The position numbers and the translations under genes were made by a program. The notes under the pieces were generated by a model. That model saw nothing but the letters and a program-made list of their open reading frames with translations, was not told where the DNA came from and did no database searches. Positions 35,236-45,570 of a stretch of DNA of 64,000 nucleotides are shown here, piece by piece (the stretch's first letter is position 1; every line of letters begins with the position of its first letter). The DNA is from Prolixibacteraceae bacterium (GTDB lineage: Bacteria; Bacteroidota; Bacteroidia; Bacteroidales; Prolixibacteraceae): the NCBI GenBank assembly GCA_019459525.1, contig JAIBEY010000094.1:1-64000 (forward strand), read 5' to 3'.

Positions 35236-36561
35236 ATGAGTGAATTAAAAAAGGGCACCAGAGCCCAGATAAGCTTAAATAAAATCGTAATAAAATTAAC
35301 AGAATATTTTAAACATGAGAAAGTAAGGCAAATCGTAATTCTATATCTGGTAAATATCCTTGGAATACCTTTAGGAATTTTCACCAGTATAGTAATAACA
35401 AAGTATTTGGGTGCAGAAATCTATGGAGACTATTCTTTAATTATCAATATATTCAGCTTCTCCTTAGTATTATTTACTTTCGGTTTTTTTCAGGCAGGAA
35501 ATAGGGCTTTGGTTTTAACCCAAGATAAAGAAAAAGCTCGTGAAATTTATGGGGCTGTTCTTGTCCTACTTTTTTTTCTATTCATTTTAATGTCTATTTG
35601 CCTATCAATTTATGGGATACTAGATTTAAATCTTAAGACAAAACAATTAACTAACATTTTTCTTTTCTTTCTTCCTTTCGGGTGGATATTTCTTTTGACA
35701 AATTATTTTGAAACTCTTTTCCAAGCTGATAACAGAATATATGATTTAGCCAAGACCAGACTTTATCCTAAAATCGGTTTTTTCATTTCAGCCTTGGTTA
35801 TTTACTTTTTTTTCTCGAAAATTGAAATCAATAAACTTGTAGTTGTTCTAAGCTTATACTTAGTAACCTTCCTGGTAGTTTATTTAGCCACACTTAGAAG
35901 AATAAAAATTTCATTTAGAGGGCTAAAGGCAAACATAAAAGAAGTTTGGGGATATAATAAATCGTTTGGATTTGATGTATATATCGGAAGTGTTCTTTCT
36001 GTTGGATTGACAAGCTTGAGTGGAGTTATTATTAGTTATTTTGGAGAAGATAATACAGGAGTAGGATTTTATACTTTAGCATTAACATTTGCAAGTCCAT
36101 TAACTTTAATCCCTAATGTAATTGCAACAACTCACTATAAAGAATTTGCACTCCAGAATAAAATACCCACAAAATTGACATTTCTGACCATTGGCCTAAC
36201 AGCAACAACTCTTCTTTTATTGTGGGCAATTGTAGGACCCTTTATACTATTTTTTTATGGGGCATCTTTTAGTCCAGTTATCCAACTTAACCTTATTGTC
36301 AGCACTGGTATTGCATTTCACGGATTAGCTGATTATTATAACCGGTTTCTTGGAGCCCACGGTCAGGGAAAGTCGCTTCGTAATGGATCAATATTCGTTG
36401 GATTATCAATACTAACTATGAACTTAATATTTATCCCTCTTTGGGATGAAACCGGTGCCGCTTTTGCTAAATTGGTATCTGGCATTATCTACTTTGCAAA
36501 TATGTATTATTATTATTCTAAGTTAAAAAGTTCACTAAATACGAGATTAATCAACGAATAA
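35236..36561 (+). CDS. wzx: Wzx-type polysaccharide flippase
   Basis: The 441-aa integral membrane protein has about 12-14 hydrophobic helices and the MOP/PST flippase start (VNILGIPLGIFTSIVITKYLGAEIYGDYSLI). It is expected to move the lipid-linked repeat unit across the inner membrane. ATG 35236 is preferred over the TTG at 35206. It lies 27 bp before a glycosyltransferase gene. Confidence 0.9.
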   Translation: MSELKKGTRAQISLNKIVIKLTEYFKHEKVRQIVILYLVNILGIPLGIFTSIVITKYLGAEIYGDYSLIINIFSFSLVLFTFGFFQAGNRALVLTQDKEKAREIYGAVLVLLFFLFILMSICLSIYGILDLNLKTKQLTNIFLFFLPFGWIFLLTNYFETLFQADNRIYDLAKTRLYPKIGFFISALVIYFFFSKIEINKLVVVLSLYLVTFLVVYLATLRRIKISFRGLKANIKEVWGYNKSFGFDVYIGSVLSVGLTSLSGVIISYFGEDNTGVGFYTLALTFASPLTLIPNVIATTHYKEFALQNKIPTKLTFLTIGLTATTLLLLWAIVGPFILFFYGASFSPVIQLNLIVSTGIAFHGLADYYNRFLGAHGQGKSLRNGSIFVGLSILTMNLIFIPLWDETGAAFAKLVSGIIYFANMYYYYSKLKSSLNTRLINE

Positions 36562-36588
36562 TCCTGATTTATAAAATCCTTCGTTCTT

Positions 36589-37746
36589 ATGAGAATCCTT
36601 TTTTGCGGTTTATCTGGAATCCCAAATAAAAATTCCGCGCCAATCAATAGATATCTTGCGCTTGCTCAAGCCATGTCTCTAAACAATGAAATAATTTTTA
36701 TAAACAGAGTTCCAATACGAGAACAAAGTCAATACAAAACAGAAGATGACTGTAAAGATTTCAAAATTATTGATGCAACAGGAATAAAGTATAGGCCTAA
36801 ATCATTCATCAAACGTAATATACTAAAGATAAGCTCATTCATTCATGAATTCAGAACTATTAGGAAAATTAACCAAGAAAAAAAGATTGATTGGTTAAAT
36901 GTTTACACACAGTTTTTTGGCATTTGTTTTTTCTATTTTTTATTATCAAAACTTTTCAATTTTAAAATCATTCTCCATTATGTTGAATTTAGGTCAAAAA
37001 TAAAAAATAGAAATATTCTATTCCAAGTTAATGACTATCTATTTGATCATTACGCAATACAACTTTGTGACAAGATAATACCAATCAGCAGCTTTTTAAA
37101 CGAGCATGTTAAAAAAATTAAGTCAAGTGCTAAAACTCTCCTAATACCACCAATATGTGATTTTGAATACTTTGATAAAATAAAACCAGAATTATCCCCA
37201 AAAAAATATTTTATATTTTGTGGATCAGCAAGTTATATAGAAATCTTATCCTTTATCCTAGAGTCGTATATTAAAATTAAGGATAGAGATCAAATTGATC
37301 TACATCTTGTAATAAGTGGAAAGATTTCAGATCAAACAATTGTTCAAATCATCGATGAACATAGTAGTTCGATCAAGATTTTCTCAAATATCGATTACGA
37401 CAAACTCATTTCGAAATACAAAGGTGCCCTTGCTCAACTAATACCTCTAAGAAATACTATACAAGACAACGCAAGATTTCCTCAAAAAATATGTGAATAT
37501 CTGGCATCACATCGACCAATAATTACAACGAATTTCGGAGAGATACCTTACTATTTTGTAGATGCTAAAAATGCAGTTATCTCCGAAGATTTTACGACAG
37601 GGAGCTACGCAAAGAAACTTACCTGGGCAATACAAAATCCAGAAAAATTACAAACCATTTCTTCAAACTCATATGAAATCGGAAAGAATTCGTTTGAGAT
37701 AAAGAGCTACAGTATAAAACTAAAAAGATTCTTGGAATATGATTAA
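36589..37746 (+). CDS. GT4-like glycosyltransferase
   Basis: The 385-aa protein has a GT-B layout with an N-terminal GxSGIPNKNSAP loop and a C-terminal sugar-nucleotide site (ICEYLASHRPIITTNFGEIPYY). The usual E-x7-E is partly visible. It probably adds one sugar of the repeat unit on the cytoplasmic side. It overlaps the next gene by 8 bp. Confidence 0.82.
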   Translation: MRILFCGLSGIPNKNSAPINRYLALAQAMSLNNEIIFINRVPIREQSQYKTEDDCKDFKIIDATGIKYRPKSFIKRNILKISSFIHEFRTIRKINQEKKIDWLNVYTQFFGICFFYFLLSKLFNFKIILHYVEFRSKIKNRNILFQVNDYLFDHYAIQLCDKIIPISSFLNEHVKKIKSSAKTLLIPPICDFEYFDKIKPELSPKKYFIFCGSASYIEILSFILESYIKIKDRDQIDLHLVISGKISDQTIVQIIDEHSSSIKIFSNIDYDKLISKYKGALAQLIPLRNTIQDNARFPQKICEYLASHRPIITTNFGEIPYYFVDAKNAVISEDFTTGSYAKKLTWAIQNPEKLQTISSNSYEIGKNSFEIKSYSIKLKRFLEYD

Positions 37747-38272
37747 ACAACTTACGATGGCAATAAAGCTTATTGTAGCAGATTGTTATCAAAAATCAGC
37801 TATATATAAAAAATACCTTGGGGTTGAATTTGGGAAAAATGTAAGGATAACAGGTAAAATTAATTTTGGATCTGAACCCTTTCTTATCTCAATTGGCAAT
37901 CATGTAACATTAGCTCATAATGTTACCTTTCATACGCATGATGGCGGAATATGGGTTTTCAGAGACGAATATCCGGAAATTAACATTTATGGTAGAATTT
38001 CAATTGGGAATAATGTATTTATTGGAAGTAATGTAATTATCCTTCCTAATGTTACAATTAGCGATAATGTTGTAGTTGGTGCAGGAAGTGTTGTGACAAA
38101 ATCACTAGCTTCAAATGGTGTTTATGCGGGTAATCCAGCAAAACTAATTAGAACTATTTCAGATTACAAAGAAAAAGCATTATCTAAAGCAATGCATATT
38201 GATAGTAGTAATATGAAAGTTGCTTCCAAACACATTATTAAGGCAAATAGCGATAACATTAACAGCAATTAA
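37739..38272 (+). CDS. Left-handed beta-helix acyltransferase
   Basis: The 177-aa protein has hexapeptide repeats (ISIGNNVFIGSNVIILPNVTISDNV, read in six-residue steps), a catalytic-type HTHDGG and the closing VYAGNPAKLIR. It belongs to the WbbJ/CatB/LbH group that acetylates sugars. It is likely an O-acetyltransferase for the capsule repeat unit; the acceptor is unknown. Confidence 0.87.
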   Translation: MIKQLTMAIKLIVADCYQKSAIYKKYLGVEFGKNVRITGKINFGSEPFLISIGNHVTLAHNVTFHTHDGGIWVFRDEYPEINIYGRISIGNNVFIGSNVIILPNVTISDNVVVGAGSVVTKSLASNGVYAGNPAKLIRTISDYKEKALSKAMHIDSSNMKVASKHIIKANSDNINSN

Positions 38273-38331
38273 TAAGCTGCTAACATCATTTACGCAGTTT
38301 AACAATCAACAAATATAGTACTAACCCAGAA

Positions 38332-39684
38332 ATGAATACAAGCAATCACCATTCAAAAAATTTTATTTCGGCTTCTGACAGCAGTATTCTTGATTATTTA
38401 TTTGTATTCGTACTTATAATTTATGCCGGTAGTGCTACTGTATTTGTTAGGTCAATATCTAATTGGGAAAATTTGGTTGGCTTAGCTTTACCAATACTAA
38501 TTACAACACTAGTTGCATTTTGGTATAGAGTAAAAATATCAGGAAAATTTGCGCTCCTTTTATTAGGCTATTTTATCTATAATTTAATACTAACATTAAA
38601 ATTTAATGCAATACATCCAAGGTTTTTCGCTATCTATTTAATTAGTATTTTCATTGCATATATCACGATCTCTGCTTTACGGTTACGCTTTTTTATTTAC
38701 TATGAAAAAATAATATTTATTCTCAGTATTATCTCTATAATATTTTGGATACTACACACTTTAGCTCCTGATGCAATCAGAAACTTATTGTTTCAATTTT
38801 CCTTTTCACAACCAGGATCTCCAAACGTTGAATCTAATGTTATTTTATATACTGTAAATAATTTAGAGTCATCCGAATACACGAACATCAATATTTTTGG
38901 TATTTCTCTAATACGAAATTCTGGTTTTGCATGGGAACCTGGTGGCTTTGCTTCATTTATTGATCTTGCCATCTTTATTAATATGATCCGCACCAAGTTT
39001 AGAATATACAAAAACTTTACGCTCATCGTTTTGGTGTTAACACTAATAACAACTTTTTCAACAACTGGAATATCAATATTCCTTCTGCTAATGATATTCT
39101 TCGTTTATAACCAAAATATAAAATTAACGTTTCTATTTCTACCTGTAATCGTTGCTGTTGGAATTTATGTTTCAACGCTCCCATTTATGACTGAAAAATT
39201 AGTTGACAGTTCAACTTTCGACACGGATCAAATGATTGAAAACTCTATCATGTATGATTATCAGTACACTCCACAAAGAATTGAATCGTTACAAATAGAT
39301 TTTATTGACTTTCTAAATAATCCAATTTTTGGTTTCGGTGGGCATAATGAAGAGCGTTGGACTGTTAAAATGGGCGCAACAATTGCTACGATTTCAGGAA
39401 TCGGGAAAATCATATCAATCTTTGGATTAGTTGGATTAATCTTTTTTATCTTTTCTTTAATAAAATCATCAATAAAACTATCAAAACTATTTCACTTTAA
39501 AGGCTGGCTGTTTCCTGTATTACTAATTATAATGATAGCAATAAGCTATAGCTTGATTTTCACCCCATTATTAATGTGCTTCTGGCTTTTACATTTTGAA
39601 TATTTGCCTAAAGCCTTAAAGAATAAGATACTCATTCACAAACTTCGAATGTATCTTTTAAAGGCAAATTACATAAAACAATAA
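38332..39684 (+). CDS. wzy: Wzy-type repeat-unit polymerase
   Basis: The 450-aa integral membrane protein has about 10-12 hydrophobic helices. A large extracytoplasmic loop (about 165-215) follows, and a second loop contains PIFGFGGHNEERW, a motif pattern common in O-antigen polymerases. Sequence identity in this family is always low, so the call rests on topology, size and position between wzx and glycosyltransferases. Confidence 0.8.
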   Translation: MNTSNHHSKNFISASDSSILDYLFVFVLIIYAGSATVFVRSISNWENLVGLALPILITTLVAFWYRVKISGKFALLLLGYFIYNLILTLKFNAIHPRFFAIYLISIFIAYITISALRLRFFIYYEKIIFILSIISIIFWILHTLAPDAIRNLLFQFSFSQPGSPNVESNVILYTVNNLESSEYTNINIFGISLIRNSGFAWEPGGFASFIDLAIFINMIRTKFRIYKNFTLIVLVLTLITTFSTTGISIFLLLMIFFVYNQNIKLTFLFLPVIVAVGIYVSTLPFMTEKLVDSSTFDTDQMIENSIMYDYQYTPQRIESLQIDFIDFLNNPIFGFGGHNEERWTVKMGATIATISGIGKIISIFGLVGLIFFIFSLIKSSIKLSKLFHFKGWLFPVLLIIMIAISYSLIFTPLLMCFWLLHFEYLPKALKNKILIHKLRMYLLKANYIKQ

Positions 39685-39693
39685 AACATATAA

Positions 39694-40803
39694 ATGAAAA
39701 AAGAAAAAAATCCTACCGTTTGTTTTCTCATTAACGCCTTAAATTCTGGAGGTGCAGAAAAAGTATGCGTAACTCTTATTAATGAACTCACCAAAAGAGA
39801 ATATGAAATAGAACTTTTGGTTAGGCAGCGCAAGGAAACAACTCTTTCTAAATTGATTGATCCAAATATTAAGCTCACCTACATTGATCGTGAACGAGTA
39901 AGGCAATCTTTTTCCAGATTAAGTAAGTTATTGCTTGAAAAGAAACCAGATATATTATTGGTATTCGATATTGAGTTTTTAATACTGGCACATGCAATCA
40001 GAATGATATACGGACTAAAATTCAAAATAATTGCTCGAAGTATTAATACATTATCGTTAGCATATAAAGACAAAAAGGGACCTCTTGCAAGAAAAATTTG
40101 GTTTAAACTAATTGAAATGCTACTAAAGCGAACAGACAAAATTGTTGCCCAATCGACTGGGATGAAAACTGATATGATTAAGAATTTCAATATTCCTGAA
40201 TCAAAAATCAAAATTATACACAACCCAGCAATTAACCTGAATATAAATAATACAACAATTAGTACACATAAAATCGGTCACGAGTTTTTATTTGTAGGTC
40301 GATTAATGATTCATAAGGGAATTTACCAGCTTATTAATGCATTTCATTCGGCACAAAAGCAAGAACCATCAATAAAACTTACAATAGTTGGTGATGGTCC
40401 AGAGAAAGACAATTTGATAAACGAAGTAAAATCATTAAAGCTAGAAAAATCAATAACAATTGAGGGCTATACCCCAAATCCAAAAATATTTTACAAGAGG
40501 GCAACTGCAACTATCTTAACTTCAGACTATGAAGGGTTTCCTAATGTTTTAGTTGAATCAATAGCCGAAGGAACCCCAGTTATTAGCTATGATTGCCAGA
40601 GTGGGCCGTCAGATATTATTGAACCAAATATCAATGGAATATTAGTTGAATATCAGGACCTGGAAGGTGTCACAAATGCGATTCTAGATATTGTTCGAGG
40701 CAACATAAGTTTTGAAAGTGAAAAAATAAAGGATTCAGCTAAGAAATTTGATGTTCATGAAATTGTTAATCAATATGAGGAGTTAATCTTTGGACAGAAC
40801 TAA
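39694..40803 (+). CDS. GT4 family glycosyltransferase
   Basis: The 369-aa GT-B protein begins with a loop NALNSGGAEKVCVTLINEL. It has the GT4 donor site: FVGRLMIHKGIYQLI, then DYEGFPNVLVESIAEGTPVISYDCQSGPSDII (E-x7-E). A retaining mechanism is expected. The donor sugar cannot be told. Confidence 0.92.
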   Translation: MKKEKNPTVCFLINALNSGGAEKVCVTLINELTKREYEIELLVRQRKETTLSKLIDPNIKLTYIDRERVRQSFSRLSKLLLEKKPDILLVFDIEFLILAHAIRMIYGLKFKIIARSINTLSLAYKDKKGPLARKIWFKLIEMLLKRTDKIVAQSTGMKTDMIKNFNIPESKIKIIHNPAINLNINNTTISTHKIGHEFLFVGRLMIHKGIYQLINAFHSAQKQEPSIKLTIVGDGPEKDNLINEVKSLKLEKSITIEGYTPNPKIFYKRATATILTSDYEGFPNVLVESIAEGTPVISYDCQSGPSDIIEPNINGILVEYQDLEGVTNAILDIVRGNISFESEKIKDSAKKFDVHEIVNQYEELIFGQN

Positions 40804-40883
40804 CATAAACAAAATACCTTTTATTCATGTTTACTGGATGCTATATTTTCTAATCAAAGTTACACAATTACAAATTCTGTCAG

Positions 40884-41936
40884 ATGAAAAATAGAGTTTT
40901 AATACTGGCAACCAGTATAAAGACAAAAGGTGGAATAACCTCTGTGATAAAATCTTATCAAGAAACAAAAATGTGGTCAGATTGGAATTGTTTTTGGCTG
41001 GCAACTCATATTGATAAGAATCCGATAATAAAAATTGGTATTTACTTAAAATCAATCATTCTATTTATTCTAATCATACCTTTCTATTCTATTGTGCACA
41101 TTCATTTTAGTGAGCCCACAACCGCATTTCGGAAATATCCATTTGTCAAACTTTCAAAAACTTTCGGAAAAAAAATCATTACTCATTTTCATTCATTCAG
41201 CATCGAAAGTACAATCAATGGGAACTATGAAAAGCGGTATCATCGAATTTTTGTTGCATCAGATAAAATACTTGTACTTTCCGAACAGTGGAAAAAATGG
41301 TTGGGAGACAAATGGCCCGAAATCTACAATAAGATTGAAGTCGTTTACAATCCATGTCAACCCGTTAATCCTAAAGACAGAGATAAGAAAAAGGCAAATA
41401 CAATAATATATGCTGGAGCTCTAAATTCCAGAAAGGGGTATGCCGACTTAATAAATTCCTTTTCAAAGATTGCATATAAATATCCTGAATGGAAACTTGA
41501 GTTAGCAGGAAATGGAGAGCTCGATAATGCCAAGTTACTTATTGAAAACTTGCAATTAAGTCAGCAAGTTTATCTTAAAGGTTGGATTTCAGGTAAATCT
41601 AAAGAAGAATTTTTCAGTACCGCCTCCATATTTTGCTTACCAAGTTATGCTGAAGGGTTTCCAATGGCAGTTCTAGATGCTTGGGCGTATGGAGTTCCAG
41701 TAATTACAACGCCTGTAGGAGGATTACCTGATATATTAATTGACAAACAAAACGCATTAGTATTTAAACCTGGAGATACCAATACATTGTCACAAATTCT
41801 GGACGATTTAATGAGCGATGAAGAACTACGAAAAAATTTAAGTAAAGCATCATTAAAGCTGAGTAACACTCAGTTTAATCTGCATCATATCTCAACAAAG
41901 ATTGATCAAATATACCATTCACTGATTAATGCATGA
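40884..41936 (+). CDS. GT4 family glycosyltransferase
   Basis: The 350-aa GT-B protein has an N-terminal TKGGITSVIKSY loop, YAGALNSRKGYADLI and the GT4 motif SYAEGFPMAVLDAWAYGVPVITTPVGGLPD. It is expected to be a retaining glycosyltransferase acting in repeat-unit assembly. The 80-bp gap before it is AT-rich and empty. Confidence 0.92.
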   Translation: MKNRVLILATSIKTKGGITSVIKSYQETKMWSDWNCFWLATHIDKNPIIKIGIYLKSIILFILIIPFYSIVHIHFSEPTTAFRKYPFVKLSKTFGKKIITHFHSFSIESTINGNYEKRYHRIFVASDKILVLSEQWKKWLGDKWPEIYNKIEVVYNPCQPVNPKDRDKKKANTIIYAGALNSRKGYADLINSFSKIAYKYPEWKLELAGNGELDNAKLLIENLQLSQQVYLKGWISGKSKEEFFSTASIFCLPSYAEGFPMAVLDAWAYGVPVITTPVGGLPDILIDKQNALVFKPGDTNTLSQILDDLMSDEELRKNLSKASLKLSNTQFNLHHISTKIDQIYHSLINA

Positions 41937-42035
41937 ATTGATCAATTTTATTAACTACCTACAATTAAACTCAACCAAAAAATCATTTTAAACTAAATAA
42001 TAAGAAAATTATCAAATACTTTAAATTATTCTATT

Positions 42036-42539
42036 ATGCCAAATGCAATTCTACTCTACCGTATTGCCCGGTGGTTTTACCTAAGAAAGATACCTATTAT
42101 TCCAAACTTATTCCGTGGGTTAATCTTCATTTTATATAATAGTAAGGTGCCATTTCAGAATAAAATAGGCGAAGGTACTTATCTAATATGCAAAGGCATT
42201 GGTGTAGCTATTGTTGAGGGTACTGAAATAGGGAATAATTGTCGGATCGGTATTAATGTAGTTTGCTCTGGGACAGGTCCATATAAGGATCTTCCAAAGT
42301 TAGGTAATAACATATGGATTGGACCAGGAGCAATAATCACAGGTCCAGTAATTGTAGAAGATAATGTAATAATTGCACCAAATACAGTTGTAAATAAAAG
42401 TGTACCTCAAGGTGCAATTGTTGGTGGTGTTCCCGCAAAAATTATCGGGTGGGTAAAAGATCTTGATTATGATATTATGAAGAATGAATCATGGAAACTT
42501 GGGAAGAAAGAGTTTTTAAAAGATAACAGAAATAATTAA
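42036..42539 (+). CDS. Serine-acetyltransferase-like LbH acyltransferase
   Basis: The 167-aa protein carries hexapeptide repeats (IGNNCRIGINVVCSGTG, LGNNIWIGPGAIITG) ending in PQGAIVGGVPAKIIGW. The N-terminal part (ILYRIARWFYLRKIPIIPNL) is typical of CysE-like acetyltransferases in capsule loci, not of true cysteine biosynthesis. It likely transfers an acetyl group to a sugar. Confidence 0.85.
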   Translation: MPNAILLYRIARWFYLRKIPIIPNLFRGLIFILYNSKVPFQNKIGEGTYLICKGIGVAIVEGTEIGNNCRIGINVVCSGTGPYKDLPKLGNNIWIGPGAIITGPVIVEDNVIIAPNTVVNKSVPQGAIVGGVPAKIIGWVKDLDYDIMKNESWKLGKKEFLKDNRNN

Positions 42540-42711
42540 TTAGGCAGCTAAATAATTTCTTTTTACTCGCAAGAAATACAAATCGACAGGTAAAGAGCAA
42601 TTTATAGGTTTAATTTCCATCCTTTTCTACCCTAAACAATAAAAATCAAAAGTGATATAAAAATTCAAACAATTTACAATTCAAATTCACCTATTATTTA
42701 CATAAATTACC

Positions 42712-43701
42712 ATGAGAAAGATTTTAGTAACAGGCGGAGCCGGTATGATCGGATCCAATTTAGTTAAACAATTAATTAAAAATGGAGATGAAGTTTTTGT
42801 AATTGACAATCTTTGGAGGGGAAAGCTCGAATATCTGAACGATGAGGCGGGAATCCCTGTAATCCCCCTTGATACCAACTTTTATGAGATTGACTTACTG
42901 CAGCCCAATGTTGCAGACCAAATAATTTCATCTGTAGATTATGTAATTCATTTAGCTGACATTGTAGCAGGAATAGATTACGTCTTTAATAATCAAGGGG
43001 ATATATTCAGGCAAAATATTCTGATTAATTCTAATACAATAAACTCGGTACGAAAGAATAAACAAACAGTAAAAGGGTTTATTTATATTGGAACAGCCTG
43101 TAGTTTCCCTTTAACTCGCCAAAATTCATTGGATGTAATACCTCTCAAAGAAGAAGAACTTTATCCAGCCCTCCCTGAATCTGCATATGGTTGGAGTAAA
43201 CTTATGGGACAATATGAAACGGAGTTACTCGAAAAAGAAACTGGTATCCCAACTTGTACATTGATGTTTCATAACGTTTATGGGTCACCATGCGACTTTG
43301 GGGAGCGAAGCCAGGTAATTCCAGCCCTTATTCGTAAAGCCATAAATTATCCAACAGAACCATTTCATGTATGGGGAAGTGGAGAACAGGGCCGTGCCTT
43401 TATTCACGTAGATGACATTGTAAATGCAATCTGTCTTGCATTGGAAAAAGCAATGGGAAAAGGCACCATACAAATTGGGCCTGCAGTTTGCACTTCAATT
43501 AAAGATATTGCAGAAACAGTTGTTCAGATTTCAGGAAAAGATATTTCAATTTTCTACGACACTACCAAACCAGAAGGAGATAAAGCTCGCAGTGCAGACT
43601 ATTCAAAAGCAAAAGAAATTTTAGGTTGGGAACCTAAAGTCCCACTAAAAGAAGGTCTCCAAAAGCAATACAATTGGATTAAGGAACGACTGGAGCAATA
43701 A
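42712..43701 (+). CDS. NAD-dependent epimerase, GDP-mannose 3,5-epimerase-like
   Basis: The 329-aa extended SDR has TGGAGMIGSNLV, GTACSFP and ESAYGWSKLMGQ (Tyr-x3-Lys). CTLMFHNVYGSPCDFGERSQVIPALIRKAI follows, in segments that resemble GDP-mannose 3,5-epimerase (FHNxYGP, KEEELYPALPESAYGW). The exact substrate is uncertain; a nucleotide-sugar epimerase for the capsule is likely. Confidence 0.82.
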   Translation: MRKILVTGGAGMIGSNLVKQLIKNGDEVFVIDNLWRGKLEYLNDEAGIPVIPLDTNFYEIDLLQPNVADQIISSVDYVIHLADIVAGIDYVFNNQGDIFRQNILINSNTINSVRKNKQTVKGFIYIGTACSFPLTRQNSLDVIPLKEEELYPALPESAYGWSKLMGQYETELLEKETGIPTCTLMFHNVYGSPCDFGERSQVIPALIRKAINYPTEPFHVWGSGEQGRAFIHVDDIVNAICLALEKAMGKGTIQIGPAVCTSIKDIAETVVQISGKDISIFYDTTKPEGDKARSADYSKAKEILGWEPKVPLKEGLQKQYNWIKERLEQ

Positions 43702-43760
43702 TTAATAGCCTTTTAGTAACTGCCCAAAATAAGATAAGTTAAACATCTTCAAGTATATTA

Positions 43761-44525
43761 ATGGAAAAATATTTTGACCTTAATTTTGAATTTGATCACG
43801 ATGTTGTCGATCAAATAATATTTGACCACATTAAAGGAGAAAAGCCTGGTTATGTATGTTCGATGGACTGCAATAATCTGGCAATCTCCAAATACAACTC
43901 AGATCATAAAAATGTGTTGAACGGTGCTATTGTAAACAACTGTGACAGCAGTTGGATACCAGTATTCATCAATAAAATACACAAAAAGAAATATAAAAAT
44001 TATTGTGGTACTGATCTTTTCATTAAATACATAAAAATGAAAAGATTTCAATTTTACTTTCTGGGGTCAACTCCTTTAGTCTTGTCAAGATTGCAAGACA
44101 ATCTTTCGAAAATAGATCCAAGAATAAATGAGATGAAATTCGAAACATTGCCATTTCAAAAAGTTGAGGAATTTGACTACCAACAAATAGCTTCGATGAT
44201 CAACCTTGAGAAACCCGATATTATATGGGTATCGCTCGGAGCTCCTAAGCAGGAAAAATTTATGAGTTTACTAAAACCTCATCTAAAAAAAGGAGTAATG
44301 TTTGGATTTGGAGCAATCTTTAATGTTTATGCTGAGATGCCTGGATTAAAGCGCGCACCTGCTTTTATGGTCAAGCTTAAATTGGAATGGCTGTTTCGAT
44401 TATTACAAGAACCTCGGAAACAGTTTCAAAGGAACAAAAACATAATAAGTATTTTGCCTCGCCTGATAAGGGAAGAACTAAAACAGCGAAAAGATCCTAC
44501 AATCAATACAACCCCAGCAATTTAA
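43761..44525 (+). CDS. WecG/TagA/CpsF family glycosyltransferase (GT26)
   Basis: The 254-aa protein has GT26 family landmarks: CSMDCNNLAISKYN, NNCDSSWIPVF, GTDLFIKYI, YFLGSTP, PDIIWVSLGAPKQEKFM and GFGAIFNVYAEM near the end. Family members (TagA, WecG) add the second sugar onto an undecaprenyl-linked sugar at the membrane. This fits the undecaprenyl-phosphate sugar transferase encoded 1 kb downstream. Confidence 0.92.
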   Translation: MEKYFDLNFEFDHDVVDQIIFDHIKGEKPGYVCSMDCNNLAISKYNSDHKNVLNGAIVNNCDSSWIPVFINKIHKKKYKNYCGTDLFIKYIKMKRFQFYFLGSTPLVLSRLQDNLSKIDPRINEMKFETLPFQKVEEFDYQQIASMINLEKPDIIWVSLGAPKQEKFMSLLKPHLKKGVMFGFGAIFNVYAEMPGLKRAPAFMVKLKLEWLFRLLQEPRKQFQRNKNIISILPRLIREELKQRKDPTINTTPAI

Positions 44526-44611
44526 TTTATTTCAATTACACATAAAGATATTGACGAAATTAATTCCCTGAATGATGGGTTATCCCAATAACAAAAACAA
44601 ATTTATCAGAC

Positions 44612-45538
44612 ATGAATATACTTATTTCAGGCATACATGGTTTTGTTGGAAGTAATCTTACTACTTATTTTAAACAGCACCACACTATTTATGGGTTAGA
44701 CATTGTTTTTCCTGATAAAGATGGAGTAACACGCACTTTTAGTTGGGAAAACCTGGAACAGATTCCTAATGTTGACACCATCATACACCTTGCCGGAAAA
44801 GCTCACGATACAAAAAATACAAGTCTGCCAGAAGAATACTTCAGAATAAATGTCGGATTAACCAAAGTTATATTTGACCAGTTTTTGAAATCTGATGCAT
44901 CGAAATTCATTTATTTTAGTTCGGTTAAAGCGGTTGCTGATTCAGTAAAAAATGATGTCCTGACCGAAAATGATACGCCCAATCCTAAAACCCCATATGG
45001 GCAATCGAAACTGGAAGCTGAAGAATATATTCTTAGTCGGAAATTACCGGAGGGGAAAAAAGTCTATATTTTACGCCCGGCAATGATTCATGGTCCTGGA
45101 AATAAGGGAAATCTAAACCTACTTTATAAGTTTGTGGCTAAAGGTATTCCCTACCCGCTTGGCGCATTTTCAAACCAACGTTCATTCATGTCTATTGGTA
45201 ATTTGAATTTTATTATTGAACAACTGATACAAAAAGACATCCAATCCGGAATATTTCAGGTTGCTGATAGTGAACCCTTATCAACAAACGAAATTATTGA
45301 TCTGATAGCCACATCAATGGACAAAAAACCAAGTATTTGGAATATACCCGTAGGGTTGATACAGATGGCCGCTCGTTTGGGTGACATCCTCCCCTTACCC
45401 CTGAATTCAGAAAAAGTAAAGAAGCTTACCGAGAATTATATTGTATCAAATAAAAAAATTGTGGGTTCGATTGGTGCTTCTTTACCAATTTCAGCAAAAG
45501 AAGGGATGAAAAGTACTTTGAATAGTTTTAAAGGTTAA
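44612..45538 (+). CDS. NAD-dependent epimerase/reductase, WbpV/WbpK-like
   Basis: The 308-aa extended SDR has ISGIHGFVGSNL, IHLAGKAHDT, YFSSVKAVADSV and PYGQSKLEAEEYI (Tyr-x3-Lys). This version, with HLAGKAHD and SSVKA, is usual for the 4-keto reductase or epimerase (WbpV/WbpK/RmlD-like) that accompanies WbpL-type transferases. It may reduce the keto-sugar made by the WbpM-like enzyme at 46680 to UDP-QuiNAc or UDP-FucNAc. Confidence 0.85.
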   Translation: MNILISGIHGFVGSNLTTYFKQHHTIYGLDIVFPDKDGVTRTFSWENLEQIPNVDTIIHLAGKAHDTKNTSLPEEYFRINVGLTKVIFDQFLKSDASKFIYFSSVKAVADSVKNDVLTENDTPNPKTPYGQSKLEAEEYILSRKLPEGKKVYILRPAMIHGPGNKGNLNLLYKFVAKGIPYPLGAFSNQRSFMSIGNLNFIIEQLIQKDIQSGIFQVADSEPLSTNEIIDLIATSMDKKPSIWNIPVGLIQMAARLGDILPLPLNSEKVKKLTENYIVSNKKIVGSIGASLPISAKEGMKSTLNSFKG

Positions 45539-45570
45539 AGTACCGGTTTATAAAAATTACCATTTCGAGT

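Noticed and set aside
42036-42539. Serine acetyltransferase of cysteine biosynthesis (cysE)
   Set aside because: It is too short and sits in a capsule locus; the hexapeptide enzyme is more likely a sugar acetyltransferase.
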